The position numbers and the translations under genes are program-made. From Enterovibrio calviensis DSM 14347 (GTDB taxonomy: Bacteria; Pseudomonadota; Gammaproteobacteria; Enterobacterales; Vibrionaceae): a stretch of 64,000 nt of DNA. Positions 8,253-17,496 of this stretch are shown piece by piece. Within the stretch, counting starts at the first letter, position 1. Every line of letters begins with the position of its first letter. The DNA is taken from NCBI RefSeq assembly GCF_000621165.1, contig NZ_JHZA01000001.1, positions 1 to 64,000 on the forward strand. Direction: 5' to 3'. Under the pieces are notes generated by a model that worked only from the letters and a program-made list of their open reading frames with translations, was not told the origin of the DNA and searched no databases.

Positions 8253-9836
8253 TTAAGCAAATTGCTTTCTGCGTAGCTCTCGTGACAGACCCAGATACAA
8301 GCTCAGACACATCACCAACAAGAACACCGCAAACGGCAAGCCTGTTGAAATGGTCGCCGCTTGAAGTGCGCCCAAACCGCCACCCATCAAGAGGGCGATA
8401 GCCGCAAGGCCTTCAATGGTGCACCAGAAGATACGCTGAGAAACTGGCGCATCAATCTTACCGCCCGCCGTAATGGTATCAATAACCAGCGAGCCTGAAT
8501 CTGATGAGGTCACGAAGAAGATGATCGTCAGAATCATACCGAAGAAGCTGATCACGCCGGTAAATGGCAAGGCTTCAAACATCTTGTAGATGGAAAGCTC
8601 AGGCTGCCAGTTGCCGTTGGTGATCAAGTTCACCACGCCGTTGTAGCCGCCATCCATTTGATCCAGTGCGGTTGTACCAAACGTCGTCATCCAAACGATA
8701 CAAACGATGGTTGGGGCAATCAGTACTGCCAGAATAAATTCACGTACGGTACGACCGCGAGAAACGCGCGCGATGAACATACCTACGAATGGAGACCAAG
8801 ATACCCACCACGCCCAGTAGAAGGTTGTCCAACCGTGGTAGAAGCCTGAATCTTCACGGCCTACCCAGTTAGACAGCGCAGGCAACCAGCTGAGGTAATC
8901 AACCGTGTTAGACACCACACCGCTAAAGATAAGCGCCGTTGGGCCTACAGCAATCACGAACACCATCAACATGCCCGCCATCACCATGTTGATTTCACTC
9001 AGGCGTTTCACACCGCCGTCCATGCCACGATAAACCGACACCAATGCCGCCAACGTGATCACAAGAATCAAGATAGATTTGGTTTCAATGCCTGAATCAA
9101 TACCAAATAGGTAGTTAAGACCCGCAGCAATCTGGTTTGCACCTATACCCAGCGATGTCGCCAAACCAAACAAGGTTGCCAGTACCGCCATGATATCGAT
9201 GATGTGTCCCCAAATACCCCATACGCGATCACCCAATAGTGGGTAGAACGCTGAACGCAGTGTCAGAGGGAGGTTTTTGTTGTAATGGAAGAAGGCTAAC
9301 GCCAAACCCACCACAGCATAAACGGCCCACGCGTGGAAACCCCAGTGGAAAATCGAGGCCGCTGTACCAATGCTACGCGCTTCTGCAGAACCGGTTTCTA
9401 AACCCAGTGGTGGGTTTAGCGTGTGGTTCATTGGCTCAAGCACGCCGTAGAACATCAGGCCGATACCGACACCCGCAGAAAACAGCATGGCGAACCATGC
9501 AGGGTACGAGTAATCAGGCCTTGCGTCATCGCCACCCAGTCGAATTTTGCCAACAGGTAACACCGCCAGAATTAAACAGAAGATTAAAAAGATGTTGGCG
9601 GAAATCACGAAAAACCAGTCAAACGACTGGGTAATTGCAGGTCGAAGCCAGCCGAAGAAATCCGCGGCTTGCTCTTGGAATATCAACACGCCCAATACAA
9701 ACACCACCACCATGATGGCGGAGATTGGAAAGACAGGGTTGTGGAAGTCCAACCCTAATACGTTGACGTTATCCTGACCAATCTGATAATCGGTATCATA
9801 TTGGTCATCATTTACTTCCGATGTAGGTCCACTCAA
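8253..9836 (-). CDS. BCCT family transporter (betaine/carnitine/choline type)
   Basis: A 527-residue secondary transporter with about 12 transmembrane segments. The glycine-rich SAGVGIGLMFYGVLEP stretch (near residue 120) and the aromatic TFYWAWWVSWSPFVGMF box are hallmarks of the BCCT family, which takes up quaternary ammonium compounds such as glycine betaine with Na+ or H+. The predicted start is TTG: AAGGAGG lies 7 bases upstream, whereas the nearby ATG at 9841 is out of frame and stops after two codons. No other osmolyte gene adjoins it, so the substrate stays open. It reads toward the siderophore operon. Confidence 0.92.
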   Translation of the reverse strand: MSGPTSEVNDDQYDTDYQIGQDNVNVLGLDFHNPVFPISAIMVVVFVLGVLIFQEQAADFFGWLRPAITQSFDWFFVISANIFLIFCLILAVLPVGKIRLGGDDARPDYSYPAWFAMLFSAGVGIGLMFYGVLEPMNHTLNPPLGLETGSAEARSIGTAASIFHWGFHAWAVYAVVGLALAFFHYNKNLPLTLRSAFYPLLGDRVWGIWGHIIDIMAVLATLFGLATSLGIGANQIAAGLNYLFGIDSGIETKSILILVITLAALVSVYRGMDGGVKRLSEINMVMAGMLMVFVIAVGPTALIFSGVVSNTVDYLSWLPALSNWVGREDSGFYHGWTTFYWAWWVSWSPFVGMFIARVSRGRTVREFILAVLIAPTIVCIVWMTTFGTTALDQMDGGYNGVVNLITNGNWQPELSIYKMFEALPFTGVISFFGMILTIIFFVTSSDSGSLVIDTITAGGKIDAPVSQRIFWCTIEGLAAIALLMGGGLGALQAATISTGLPFAVFLLVMCLSLYLGLSRELRRKQFA

Positions 9837-10251
9837 AGCATTTCCTCCTTCCGTTGCTCAAAAGACGCGATGCGCCAAAGCAACAATAACAACGTCCTTT
9901 CTCACGCTTGATTGAGTGAGAAAGGGCGCTCGTTAAAAATATGTTACTTAATGATGAACAATAGCCCCTAAAAAATCAGATAAAATCCCGAATCATCCTG
10001 ATTAATGAGTAATGGGTTAGGAGAAAAATGTAAGTGCAATCTCGCATCTCACGATTAAGACGTCGAGAAAAATAGAGAGAAAAAAGGAGGAATAAAGGCG
10101 CAACAATAATGAAGTTGAGGGATTGTATGGCTTACAGAGAAACACCTATAAATTACAGGGGTTTGATTCGACATTTATCGTATAGCAACCCGTAAATTGA
10201 CCTCGCACAGAAAAGCTGGCGAAGCCATGTCAGGAAATTTGGCAAAGCAAT
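9837..10251. other. Intergenic region upstream of the BCCT gene
   Basis: About 415 bases with no supported gene. It contains the BCCT ribosome site at its left edge and is AT-rich around 10010-10100; I see no clear operator or RNA element. Confidence 0.5.
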
Positions 10252-10278
10252 AAAAAAACGCGCAGGTCAGCGCGTTTT
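10252..10278 (-). terminator. Terminator of the second DUF805 gene
   Basis: Perfect 9-bp stem AAAACGCGC (10255-10263) / GCGCGTTTT (10270-10278) with loop AGGTCA and a T-run on the minus strand, 31 nt after the stop codon. Confidence 0.88.
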
Positions 10279-10309
10279 AGTCGATGGAAGTGAATCGTTG
10301 GAAGACGTT

Positions 10310-10693
10310 TCAAAGACTGTGACTGAAAATCCCTCTCGGATCACTGCCAAACCGATTATGTCCTTTTGTTCCACGCATCAACAAAAACACTATGAAGATC
10401 AGAGTGCCAATGAACGGAATCATGGTAATCAACATCCACCAGCCCGATTTATTGATGTCATGTAAGCGTCTTATTGTCACCCCAAGTGACGGCAGTAATG
10501 TTATTCCCCACCAAATCAAAGAGGCCTTCAACGCCATAATGTTAAAGTTCTCGACACCTATAGAAGCAACATCGAACCACACACATAGCAACAAGATTGC
10601 GTTTTGAGTCAGAAAGAAACCAAAATACTCTTTCCTTCTTGCCCGCCCATAAAAGGTCGCATACTTCATAAAACCAAGAAAAAACCACTTCAT
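10310..10693 (-). CDS. DUF805 family membrane protein (copy 2)
   Basis: A 127-residue DUF805 protein, exactly the same length as copy 1 at 3.7 kb and clearly its close paralogue. It shows MKWFFLGFMKYATFYGRARR, TIRRLHDINKSGWW and RGTKGHNRFG at the same positions. Function unknown; several hydrophobic segments place it in the inner membrane. The start is supported by AGGAC shortly upstream. It has its own terminator, so it is probably monocistronic. Confidence 0.88.
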   Translation of the reverse strand: MKWFFLGFMKYATFYGRARRKEYFGFFLTQNAILLLCVWFDVASIGVENFNIMALKASLIWWGITLLPSLGVTIRRLHDINKSGWWMLITMIPFIGTLIFIVFLLMRGTKGHNRFGSDPRGIFSHSL

Positions 10694-10937
10694 CTTGTCC
10701 TACCTACAACTGCTGTTTTCGGTCCAAAAAATCGATTAGCACGCTAACAAAGTGAAGATGTTGAAATAGGGACTTAGCACTCAAAAACATCAGCTTGATA
10801 TGCGCTCAGCTGAAACTTATCGATTGTGAGACGTAGTCTTGCTCATGGAAATTCATACAGTTGCATTCTCATTCTCGGACACAAGATAAAAATGAGACAA
10901 CATTGACTATCCGTTATCGCTGAACCGAATCGGAGGT

Positions 10938-10964
10938 ACAAAAAAACCAGCTCGGAAGCTGGTT
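10938..10964 (-). terminator. Terminator of the third DUF805 gene
   Basis: Stem AACCAGCT (10945-10952), loop CGGA, AGCTGGTT (10957-10964), with a run of T on the minus strand (A at 10940-10946). Confidence 0.85.
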
Positions 10965-11000
10965 ATTGCTGTTGAAATTTAACGCACAGTGATAAGAGAG

Positions 11001-11390
11001 TTATCCTGAAAACGTGCTGCTTTTAGCTTGATGCTCTCTTGGATCGGGACCAAATCGGTTCGTTCCTTTAGTGCCTTCAAACGCCTGCATGATGAGCAGC
11101 ACAATCACGCCCAAGGGAACAATACTCAGAAACGCCCACCAGCCCACTTTATCGGTGTCATGTAGCCTGCGCACTGACACTGCGAGCGTCGGCACTAAAA
11201 CAGCCACCGCATAAACCATCCCAATCGTGCCAATACCCGCTTCAGCATTATATGACCCGACCAACTGGTCGACGTACCCCAGCGCAAACGACACCACGAT
11301 ATTGACCAGAATGAACGTCCAGTACTCTTTTCTTCCTGCACGTCCTTTGAATACGGCGTATTTCTTTAACACACCAATAAAGTCATTCAT
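11001..11390 (-). CDS. DUF805 family membrane protein (copy 3)
   Basis: A 129-residue DUF805 protein, more diverged than copies 1 and 2. It begins MNDFIGVLKKYAVFKGRAGR and keeps EYWTF, SVRRLHDTDKVGWW and EGTKGTNRFGPDPR. GGGAG precedes the ATG by a suitable distance. The 310 bases between copies 2 and 3 hold the copy 3 terminator, the copy 2 promoter and no other gene I can support. No function is known to me for the family beyond membrane location. Confidence 0.87.
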   Translation of the reverse strand: MNDFIGVLKKYAVFKGRAGRKEYWTFILVNIVVSFALGYVDQLVGSYNAEAGIGTIGMVYAVAVLVPTLAVSVRRLHDTDKVGWWAFLSIVPLGVIVLLIMQAFEGTKGTNRFGPDPREHQAKSSTFSG

Positions 11391-11562
11391 GTTTTTCTCC
11401 CTACAAAATATTCAGATGTGTCATCAAAAATGCCAAACACAAAACAATACGGCGTAATGTATCAAATCTTGTAACCGATAGGATCAAGACCATCCCGTTT
11501 ATATTCTGCATGACTGAAAACAGCCACATGTAGGTTGCGAAATGGCAAGTAACATGAGTAAC

Positions 11563-11609
11563 TATACCCAAGTAACCTGAAGATGCAGGATTCAGGCTGC
11601 TTGGGTATA
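11563..11609. repeat. Short palindromic element, MITE-like copy (i)
   Basis: TATACCCAAG (11563) pairs with CTTGGGTATA (11600-11609); inside is AACCTGAAGATGCAGGATTC. The same ends occur at 19.1 and 19.3 kb. It is flanked by TA on both sides. It ends 36 bp before the EamA start codon, and its right end (GGGTATATGA) could supply a -10 box for that gene. Confidence 0.75.
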
Positions 11610-11645
11610 TGACACAATTTATCCCGCTAGGAATGCGACCGTTCA

Positions 11646-12563
11646 ATGACCACACTTTCTCGAACGATGACATGGGTACCCGTGATGTTAGCGGTCATTG
11701 CCACCATGAGTTGGGCAGGCAACATCACGCTTGCGAAACTGGTCAACGAGTCCATTCCCCCCATCGGACTCGCATTTTGGCGTTGGACGGTGGCTTCTTT
11801 AGTACTCGCCCCGTTCGTACTGAGACCGATGATAAAGCAGTGGGATCTATTTAAAGCCAACGTCAAGCTGGTGCTCTTATTAGCCTTGTTTGGCGTTGCG
11901 GGCTACAACACCCTGGTGTACATCGCGCTTGAAGACACCCTCTCAACCAATGTAGTCATCTTGCAATCCGCTTCCCCACTCATGATCCTGCTGGTGCAGT
12001 TTTTCTTACTCAAACAAACCACCACACTTCGACAAGCCGTCGCAATTGGGATATCGGCTATCGGTGTGTTACTCATCATCACCAAAGGAAAACTCGTTAC
12101 CGATTTCACTTTCGGTAACAGCGAACTTATCGCCTTGTTCGGCATTCTGGTTTGGGCGACCTACTCCGTGTTTGTGCAGCGTCTACCTGAGGCGCTGAAA
12201 GGCATGCCTATTCTGGGTTATACCGTGTTAATTGGCACTGCCATGCTTGCCCCCGTTTATATCGCAGAATCTCTATGGTTTGAGACCATGCCGTTATCCT
12301 TCGAGAGTGTCGCCATTTCTCTTTACACCGGCGTTTTTGCTTCTGGCCTTGCCTTCTTTTGTTGGAATGCTGCATTGCAACGAATGGGAGCGGCAAAAAC
12401 AGGGCAGTTCATGCATTTGATCCCCGTGTTTGGTTTGATTTTCTCGATGCTATTGCTCGGCGAACGCTTGGAAAACTATCACTACGTCGGTATCACGTTC
12501 ATCGTCATCGGGTTGGTCGTCGCTAACCTTACCTCGCGAAAACAACGCCTTCAGTCAACCTAG
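11646..12563 (+). CDS. EamA/DMT family permease
   Basis: A 305-residue drug/metabolite transporter with ten expected transmembrane helices arranged as two EamA repeats. The first begins near residue 13 (AVIATMSWAGNITLAKL, FWRWTVASLVL) and the second near residue 155 (ALFGILVWATYSVFVQRL). The C-terminal part shows HLIPVFGLIFSMLLLGER, typical of this family. Substrate unknown; many relatives export amino acids or metabolites. The ribosome site is weak and the promoter region contains the palindromic element just upstream. Confidence 0.88.
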   Translation: MTTLSRTMTWVPVMLAVIATMSWAGNITLAKLVNESIPPIGLAFWRWTVASLVLAPFVLRPMIKQWDLFKANVKLVLLLALFGVAGYNTLVYIALEDTLSTNVVILQSASPLMILLVQFFLLKQTTTLRQAVAIGISAIGVLLIITKGKLVTDFTFGNSELIALFGILVWATYSVFVQRLPEALKGMPILGYTVLIGTAMLAPVYIAESLWFETMPLSFESVAISLYTGVFASGLAFFCWNAALQRMGAAKTGQFMHLIPVFGLIFSMLLLGERLENYHYVGITFIVIGLVVANLTSRKQRLQST

Positions 12564-12661
12564 TCCCTTAATCTGGCAAGCCTGTGGTGATAAAAACGGA
12601 TTTGAGTCACCTAGCCACATTCCGTTATAGTGACGCCCAGCAGTAATAAGGGCTCGTAGAT

Positions 12662-13075
12662 ATGTTAATCATTTCCCAAACCGTTTCACTTTCAGACGAT
12701 GAAATTGAAATCACCTACATTCGCGCACAAGGCGCTGGCGGTCAGAACGTCAATAAAGTCTCGTCTGCCGTGCATTTACGGTTTGATATTCAGGCGTCGT
12801 CACTGCCTGATTTTTACAAAGAGAGATTGCTCGCGCTCAAAGACAGCCGCATCACCAAAGAAGGCGTCATTGTGATTAAAGGGCAGCAATTTCGTACCCA
12901 AGAAAAGAATCGCGATGATGCGTTATCACGTCTTCAAGAAGTGATTAAAAGCGTCGGTGTGGTTCAAAAGGCAAGACGTGCAACCAAACCGACGAAAGCC
13001 TCACAGCGACGCCGAGTGGATGGAAAAACCTTACGTGGAAAAACCAAATCTATGCGCGGAAAAGTACAGATGTAG
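12662..13075 (+). CDS. arfB: Alternative ribosome-rescue factor, peptidyl-tRNA hydrolase ArfB
   Basis: A 137-residue class I release-factor-like protein. The catalytic GGQ is at residues 26-28 within RAQGAGGQNVNKVSSAVHLR, which matches ArfB (YaeJ) rather than full-length release factors since there is no codon-recognition domain. The C-terminal tail from about residue 100 is rich in Lys and Arg, as needed to enter the empty mRNA channel of stalled ribosomes. It hydrolyses peptidyl-tRNA on non-stop complexes. The gene stands alone. Confidence 0.93.
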   Translation: MLIISQTVSLSDDEIEITYIRAQGAGGQNVNKVSSAVHLRFDIQASSLPDFYKERLLALKDSRITKEGVIVIKGQQFRTQEKNRDDALSRLQEVIKSVGVVQKARRATKPTKASQRRRVDGKTLRGKTKSMRGKVQM

Positions 13076-13297
13076 CCAATAAAAATGTGAAAAACACAAA
13101 TACCATCACGTGGTTTCCTCACCACCGCCACGCTCCGTTGCTTTGCCTTTCCCATTTATCGACGCGAATCAATCCGAACACGCCAAAGGCTATCTGTAGA
13201 CGTTCCCAATAGATAGCTTCACTGGTCTGATGTCACACAATGCTTGCGGGTTTTGCTGAGTTACTTGTCACCATCCCATCTCTAGTGTTGAATCAAA

Positions 13298-13750
13298 ATG
13301 AATCAACCAGAGGAATATTACGTGGCTCAGACTCCCTTCAAGGACTACCCGCTCTCGCAAACACAAGCCATTGTTTGGAATGACATGGATGCGCTCCAAC
13401 ACATCAACAACACCGTCTATTTTCGCTACTTTGAAGATGTTCGCGTCGTGATGCTCGAAGAGTTGAAAGTGTTTGAACACGTCAAGCGCCACAATGTTGG
13501 CCCTGTTGTCGCTTCCACCCGCTGTGATTACCGCGCACCGCTTGTTTATCCCGACACCATTACCACAGTGTCATGGGTCGAGAACGTTCTAGAAAAGCGC
13601 TACACCATGAAATATGAGATCCACAGCCATAACCAACAACGTTGCGTGGCGGAAGGTGAAGCGCTGATCGTTTACTGCGATTTTAAAACAGGCAAAAGCT
13701 GCGCTATTCCAGAAGACACCGCTTCCCAACTTCAACGCTATGTGAAATAG
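13298..13750 (+). CDS. Acyl-CoA thioesterase, hotdog fold (4HBT/YbgC-like)
   Basis: A 150-residue single hotdog-domain protein. The segment WNDMDALQHINNTVYFRYFE near residue 27 carries the catalytic Asp and the HxNN motif of 4-hydroxybenzoyl-CoA-type thioesterases. VASTRCDYRAPLVYPDTI matches the central strand region. It probably hydrolyses an acyl-CoA in the cytoplasm; the chain is not predictable. It is 3 bases upstream of the fetA-like gene and may be cotranscribed with it. Confidence 0.88.
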   Translation: MNQPEEYYVAQTPFKDYPLSQTQAIVWNDMDALQHINNTVYFRYFEDVRVVMLEELKVFEHVKRHNVGPVVASTRCDYRAPLVYPDTITTVSWVENVLEKRYTMKYEIHSHNQQRCVAEGEALIVYCDFKTGKSCAIPEDTASQLQRYVK

Positions 13751-13753
13751 ACG

Positions 13754-14398
13754 GTGACGACATCCATGCTGTCTTTACAGTCGCTCACATCCAGCTTTGC
13801 ACCCGCGAATCTATCGCCGCTGTCCATTGATTTAGCCATAGGGCAACATCTCACACTGAGTGGCCCGTCAGGTTGCGGCAAAACAAGCCTACTAAAAGTA
13901 TTGGCAGGGCTAATGCCTGCACAGAGCGGCGAGATCCAATGGCAACAACAACGCGTCACAGACAGCAATCTCGTCTGGTGGCGCAAGCAATGCTGCTATT
14001 TACCACAAGAACCGGTGTTGGGAGCAGAGACAATCTCAGGCGTATTGCGACTGCCTTGGGCATTAAAAGCCGAATCAACGCCTCAGCCCAGTGATGAACG
14101 CTGTCGTGAAGTGCTAGACCTGTTTGGTCTGACACATCATTTCAATGGAAAAGTAGATGCAGAGGTCAGCACACTGTCGGGCGGAGAAAAACAAAGGCTA
14201 GCGGTCGCACGTGCCTTACTGCTAGAACGCCCTATCTGGCTATTGGATGAACCGACATCCGCGCTCGACGCAAAAAGCCGCGACAGGCTCGTATCAGTAT
14301 TGTCTGAACACGCAATCATCCAAGTATCGATATCACATGATCCTGCATGGGTAGCGTCAGCCGATCAGGTTTACGACATGGGGAATGATGATGAGTGA
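13754..14398 (+). CDS. fetA: ABC transporter ATP-binding protein, FetA/YbbL-like
   Basis: A 214-residue single-domain ABC ATPase. Walker A is GPSGCGKTS (residues 37-45), the signature STLSGGEKQRLAVARALL, Walker [13 protein letters not shown] and the switch SISHDPAW. The short length and a downstream UPF0014 permease fit the FetAB pair, described in E. coli as an iron exporter. The GTG at 13754 gives the reading above; an ATG at 13766 is also possible. Its end overlaps the permease gene by 14 bases. The fet name rests on gene pairing and family resemblance. Confidence 0.78.
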   Translation: MTTSMLSLQSLTSSFAPANLSPLSIDLAIGQHLTLSGPSGCGKTSLLKVLAGLMPAQSGEIQWQQQRVTDSNLVWWRKQCCYLPQEPVLGAETISGVLRLPWALKAESTPQPSDERCREVLDLFGLTHHFNGKVDAEVSTLSGGEKQRLAVARALLLERPIWLLDEPTSALDAKSRDRLVSVLSEHAIIQVSISHDPAWVASADQVYDMGNDDE

Positions 14399-15161
14399 GG
14401 CATTAACCATCAGTAATGGGGCATTGGCAGCGTTCTATCTGATGTTTCTGATCCCACTGCTGCTGTTCCAACGTTGGCAGTTGGGGTTAAGCAAAGCGCT
14501 TATCTTCGCGGTGACCCGAATGACACTGCAACTGGCAGTGGTGGGTTTATATCTGCAAACCTTGTTCGATTTTGCCAACATCTTTCTCAATACACTGTGG
14601 CTACTTGTGATGATTTTGGTCGCCAGTTGGACTGTGTGTCGTCAAGCGGGCGCGAAACCCAAAAGCCTAGTGTTACCTGTATTGTCAGGCCAAGCCATCG
14701 CATTGGTTTGTGTCTTACCCGTGATGATCATTGGTGTGATTCAAGCAGAGCCCTGGTGGCAGGCACAGTACTTAATTCCTGTGGCGGGAATGTTGCTCGG
14801 AAATGCCCTATCAGCCAATGTGCTGGCGCTAGAGCGCTTTCATGCCAGCTTAAAACAGCGCCATGATGAATTTCAGTTCTATTTGTCGCTAGGGTCTCCC
14901 CATCCGAGCAAGCCATTCATGAAAGAGGCGTTTACTGCTGCGCTGAGTCCGCCGCTCGCAGCAATGAGCACACTTGGCATTGTCAGCTTGCCCGGCATGA
15001 TGACAGGGCAGATTCTGGGTGGGACGACACCACTGCTGGCGGTGAAATACCAACTGGTCATCATGATAGCCATTTTCCTCACTGTAACGCTCTCGGTTGC
15101 CACCACGCTGACGTTCGCCAGCCATAGCGCATTCGATCAATATGGCCGCTTAAAGATGTAG
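14385..15161 (+). CDS. fetB: UPF0014 family permease, FetB/YbbM-like
   Basis: A 258-residue membrane protein with about seven transmembrane helices. Features of the UPF0014 family include TRMTLQLAVVGLYLQTLF near the N terminus, IPVAGMLLGNALSANVLALE mid-protein, and GIVSLPGMMTGQILGGTTP toward the end. It is the membrane partner of the overlapping ATPase and is predicted to export a metal such as iron. Three consecutive ATG codons make the precise start uncertain by one or two residues. It converges on nptA. Confidence 0.82.
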   Translation: MMMSEALTISNGALAAFYLMFLIPLLLFQRWQLGLSKALIFAVTRMTLQLAVVGLYLQTLFDFANIFLNTLWLLVMILVASWTVCRQAGAKPKSLVLPVLSGQAIALVCVLPVMIIGVIQAEPWWQAQYLIPVAGMLLGNALSANVLALERFHASLKQRHDEFQFYLSLGSPHPSKPFMKEAFTAALSPPLAAMSTLGIVSLPGMMTGQILGGTTPLLAVKYQLVIMIAIFLTVTLSVATTLTFASHSAFDQYGRLKM

Positions 15162-15185
15162 CCTGTCTCGCTTGAATTCTTGAAT

Positions 15186-15224
15186 GCTGGGTGCTGGGTG
15201 CTGGGTGCTGGGTGCTGGGTGCTG
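15186..15224. repeat. (GCTGGGT)5 heptanucleotide tandem repeat
   Basis: Five perfect GCTGGGT units plus GCTG, located 25 bases after the fetB stop and before the shared terminator, in non-coding DNA between convergent genes. Confidence 0.93.
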
Positions 15225-15256
15225 AACAGCTTGGCCGTGAAAAACCTGAGATAAAA

Positions 15257-15287
15257 AAAGCCCTGACTGCATCAGTCAGGGCTTTTC
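15257..15287. terminator. Bidirectional terminator between fetB and nptA
   Basis: Perfect 14-bp stem AAAAGCCCTGACTG / CAGTCAGGGCTTTT with a CAT loop (15271-15273); T-runs form on both strands. Confidence 0.93.
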
Positions 15288-15314
15288 TATGAATCTTATT
15301 CGTGTTGTCGTGAA

Positions 15315-16466
15315 TTACGACACTGACAGGACGAAACCTGGCAACAGAACGAATACCGCGCCTAAGTAACCCACAACCGTTAGCTTTGACTTCACCGCGT
15401 AATCTGCCAGCAACTCTGCACACTTAATCGGTATCTCGCGAAGGAACGGCACGCCATAAACAACCAGAATGCCGAGCAAGTTAAACGTGAGATGAACCAG
15501 CGCAATTTGCAGGGCGAAGATAGCGTTGTCACCCGTTACCGCAGTCGCTGCTAGCAATGCGGTGATACAAGTACCGATGTTTGCACCTAGGGTGAACGGA
15601 TATACCTGACGGATGCTCAGAACGTTCGTGCCCACCAATGGAACCACCAAGCTAGTCGTGGTTGAAGAAGACTGTACAAGGATAGTCACAAGCGTACCTG
15701 ATGCAATGCCGTGGATTGGGCCACGACCGATTGCGCCATTCAACACTTCACGTGCCTTACCGACCATCAGTTTCTTCATCAGTTTACCCATCACGGTAAT
15801 CGCAACGATAACCAAAAGAATACCGAAAATTACCAATGCGATACCGCCGAAGCTACCTGGTAGTGCTTCGAATATCGACTTCGCACCGTTCACAACCGGT
15901 TTAGTGATTGGCTTAATGAAGTTGAAACTTTTCATGCTGAGGTCGTCAGCTTGCATGAGCGGCGATACCAACCATGCGGAAATTTTCTGAAGGAAACCTG
16001 TCATCACTTCCAACGGGAGGAAGATAAGCACAGCAAGCAGGTTAAAGAAGTCATGAACCGTGGCACAAGTGAAAGCGCGGCGGAATTCTTCTTTGCAGCG
16101 CGCATGGCCCAGACTGACGAGAGTGTTGGTGACGGTAGTACCAACGTTCGCACCCATGACCATAGGGATAGCCAGTTCAACAGGCAAACCGCCCGCAACC
16201 AAACCGACGATAATTGATGTCACGGTGCTAGAAGATTGAATAAGTGCAGTACCGATAATACCAATCATCAAACCCGCAACTGGGTTTGTGGCAAATTCGA
16301 ACAACTCTTTCGCTTGTTCACCCGCAGCCCACTTAAAGCCGCTACCGATCATTGAAACAGACAAAAGCAACAGATACAGCATGCCGATCAAGGCTGTCCA
16401 TTGCAGAGCGCGTTTTCCTGGAGCGTTAGACTGAGGTCTGTGGAGTGCTTCAGTTTGGATGCTCAT
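15315..16466 (-). CDS. nptA: Na+/phosphate cotransporter, NptA type
   Basis: A 383-residue member of the Na/Pi cotransporter family (SLC34-like). The duplicated QSSS core motifs are clear: GTALIQSSSTVTSIIVGL in the first half and VTILVQSSSTTTSLVVPL in the second, each followed by a GANxGT motif (MGANVGTTVTN, LGANIGTCITA). It imports phosphate coupled to sodium across the inner membrane. This gene type is common in Vibrio. It is flanked by terminators and reads alone. Confidence 0.93.
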   Translation of the reverse strand: MSIQTEALHRPQSNAPGKRALQWTALIGMLYLLLLSVSMIGSGFKWAAGEQAKELFEFATNPVAGLMIGIIGTALIQSSSTVTSIIVGLVAGGLPVELAIPMVMGANVGTTVTNTLVSLGHARCKEEFRRAFTCATVHDFFNLLAVLIFLPLEVMTGFLQKISAWLVSPLMQADDLSMKSFNFIKPITKPVVNGAKSIFEALPGSFGGIALVIFGILLVIVAITVMGKLMKKLMVGKAREVLNGAIGRGPIHGIASGTLVTILVQSSSTTTSLVVPLVGTNVLSIRQVYPFTLGANIGTCITALLAATAVTGDNAIFALQIALVHLTFNLLGILVVYGVPFLREIPIKCAELLADYAVKSKLTVVGYLGAVFVLLPGFVLSVS

Positions 16467-16680
16467 AACTCACTTCCTAATATGTAAGTAATTTTTCGGT
16501 TCGCAGGCATCCTATGAATGTATTGTGACAGAAATATTACTGGCGAATTTCATTTGACGATTTTTTGAAGCTTTTGTGACTAGTTTATGACCTTCGAGCG
16601 ATAAATTTGATGGTGGCCGCAAAAATAATTCATCTCAAAATCCTTATAAAATAGTCAGTTAAGACACTAAAACTCAGCCG

Positions 16681-16710
16681 AAAAAAAGCCCGAATCAACG
16701 GGCTTTTTAA
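16681..16710 (-). terminator. Terminator of the amino acid ABC operon
   Basis: Stem AAAAAGCCCG (16683-16692), loop AATCAA, CGGGCTTTTT (16699-16708), about 50 bases after the ATPase stop, with T-run on the minus strand. Confidence 0.9.
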
Positions 16711-16758
16711 AGTGCTAATTTTTGACTAATTTTGTGACAAATCAACGTAGGTGGTTAC

Positions 16759-17496
16759 TCAGTAACCCATTGCGCGAGACACAAACGCGCGAGTACGATC
16801 ATGCTGAGGATTATCGAAAATCTGAGTCGGTGGTCCTTGCTCAACAATCACACCGCCTTCCATGAAAATGACCTTGTCAGCAACGTCTCGGGCGAACTGC
16901 ATTTCATGCGTCACCACCACCATGGTCTGTTTTTGTTCAGCCAGTTGTTTCATCACTGCCAGCACTTCGTCGACCCACTCAGGGTCGAGCGCCGACGTTG
17001 GCTCATCAAACAAAATCACGTCGCCTTTGCAGGCCATCGCACGGGCAATGCCAACACGCTGCTGTTGCCCACCAGAGAGCTGCGCAGGATACTTATGAAG
17101 ATGCGCGGCCATACCGACATTTTCCAACAGCTGCTTTGCCGTTGCTTCCGCTTGTGCTTTCGGCTCTTTCCAAACCGTGATTAACGACTCAGCGACATTG
17201 GCCAGCGCCGTTTTATTGGCAAACAAGGCATAGCTTTGAAAAACAAAGCTGCTTTGCTTACGAAGCAATTGTATCTCTGCTTTGCTAGCGCTTTCTGCCG
17301 CTACTCGGGCCTCACCGATTTGAATCTCACCGGTTGTGGGCGTTTCCAAGTAATTGAGGCAACGGAGCAGTGTCGATTTTCCGGTTCCTGACGGCCCAAT
17401 GATCGCCACGATTTCACCTTGATGTACGTCAAGATCGATCTGCTTCAACACTTCCACATCACCGAAGCGCTTACTCAATCGTTTCACACTAATCAT
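16759..17496 (-). CDS. Polar amino acid ABC transporter ATP-binding protein
   Basis: A 245-residue ATPase of the GlnQ/HisP/TcyN class. Walker A is GPSGTGKST (residues 34-42), the signature [17 protein letters not shown], Walker [15 protein letters not shown], and the switch [10 protein letters not shown]. It overlaps the permease gene by 4 bases. It energises uptake through the permease and binding protein encoded upstream in the same unit. Confidence 0.92.
   Translation of the reverse strand: MISVKRLSKRFGDVEVLKQIDLDVHQGEIVAIIGPSGTGKSTLLRCLNYLETPTTGEIQIGEARVAAESASKAEIQLLRKQSSFVFQSYALFANKTALANVAESLITVWKEPKAQAEATAKQLLENVGMAAHLHKYPAQLSGGQQQRVGIARAMACKGDVILFDEPTSALDPEWVDEVLAVMKQLAEQKQTMVVVTHEMQFARDVADKVIFMEGGVIVEQGPPTQIFDNPQHDRTRAFVSRAMGY

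Noticed and set aside
15079-15423. 114-codon minus-strand frame across the fetB/nptA junction
   Set aside because: Crosses the terminator and the GCTGGGT repeat and overlaps two real genes on both ends.
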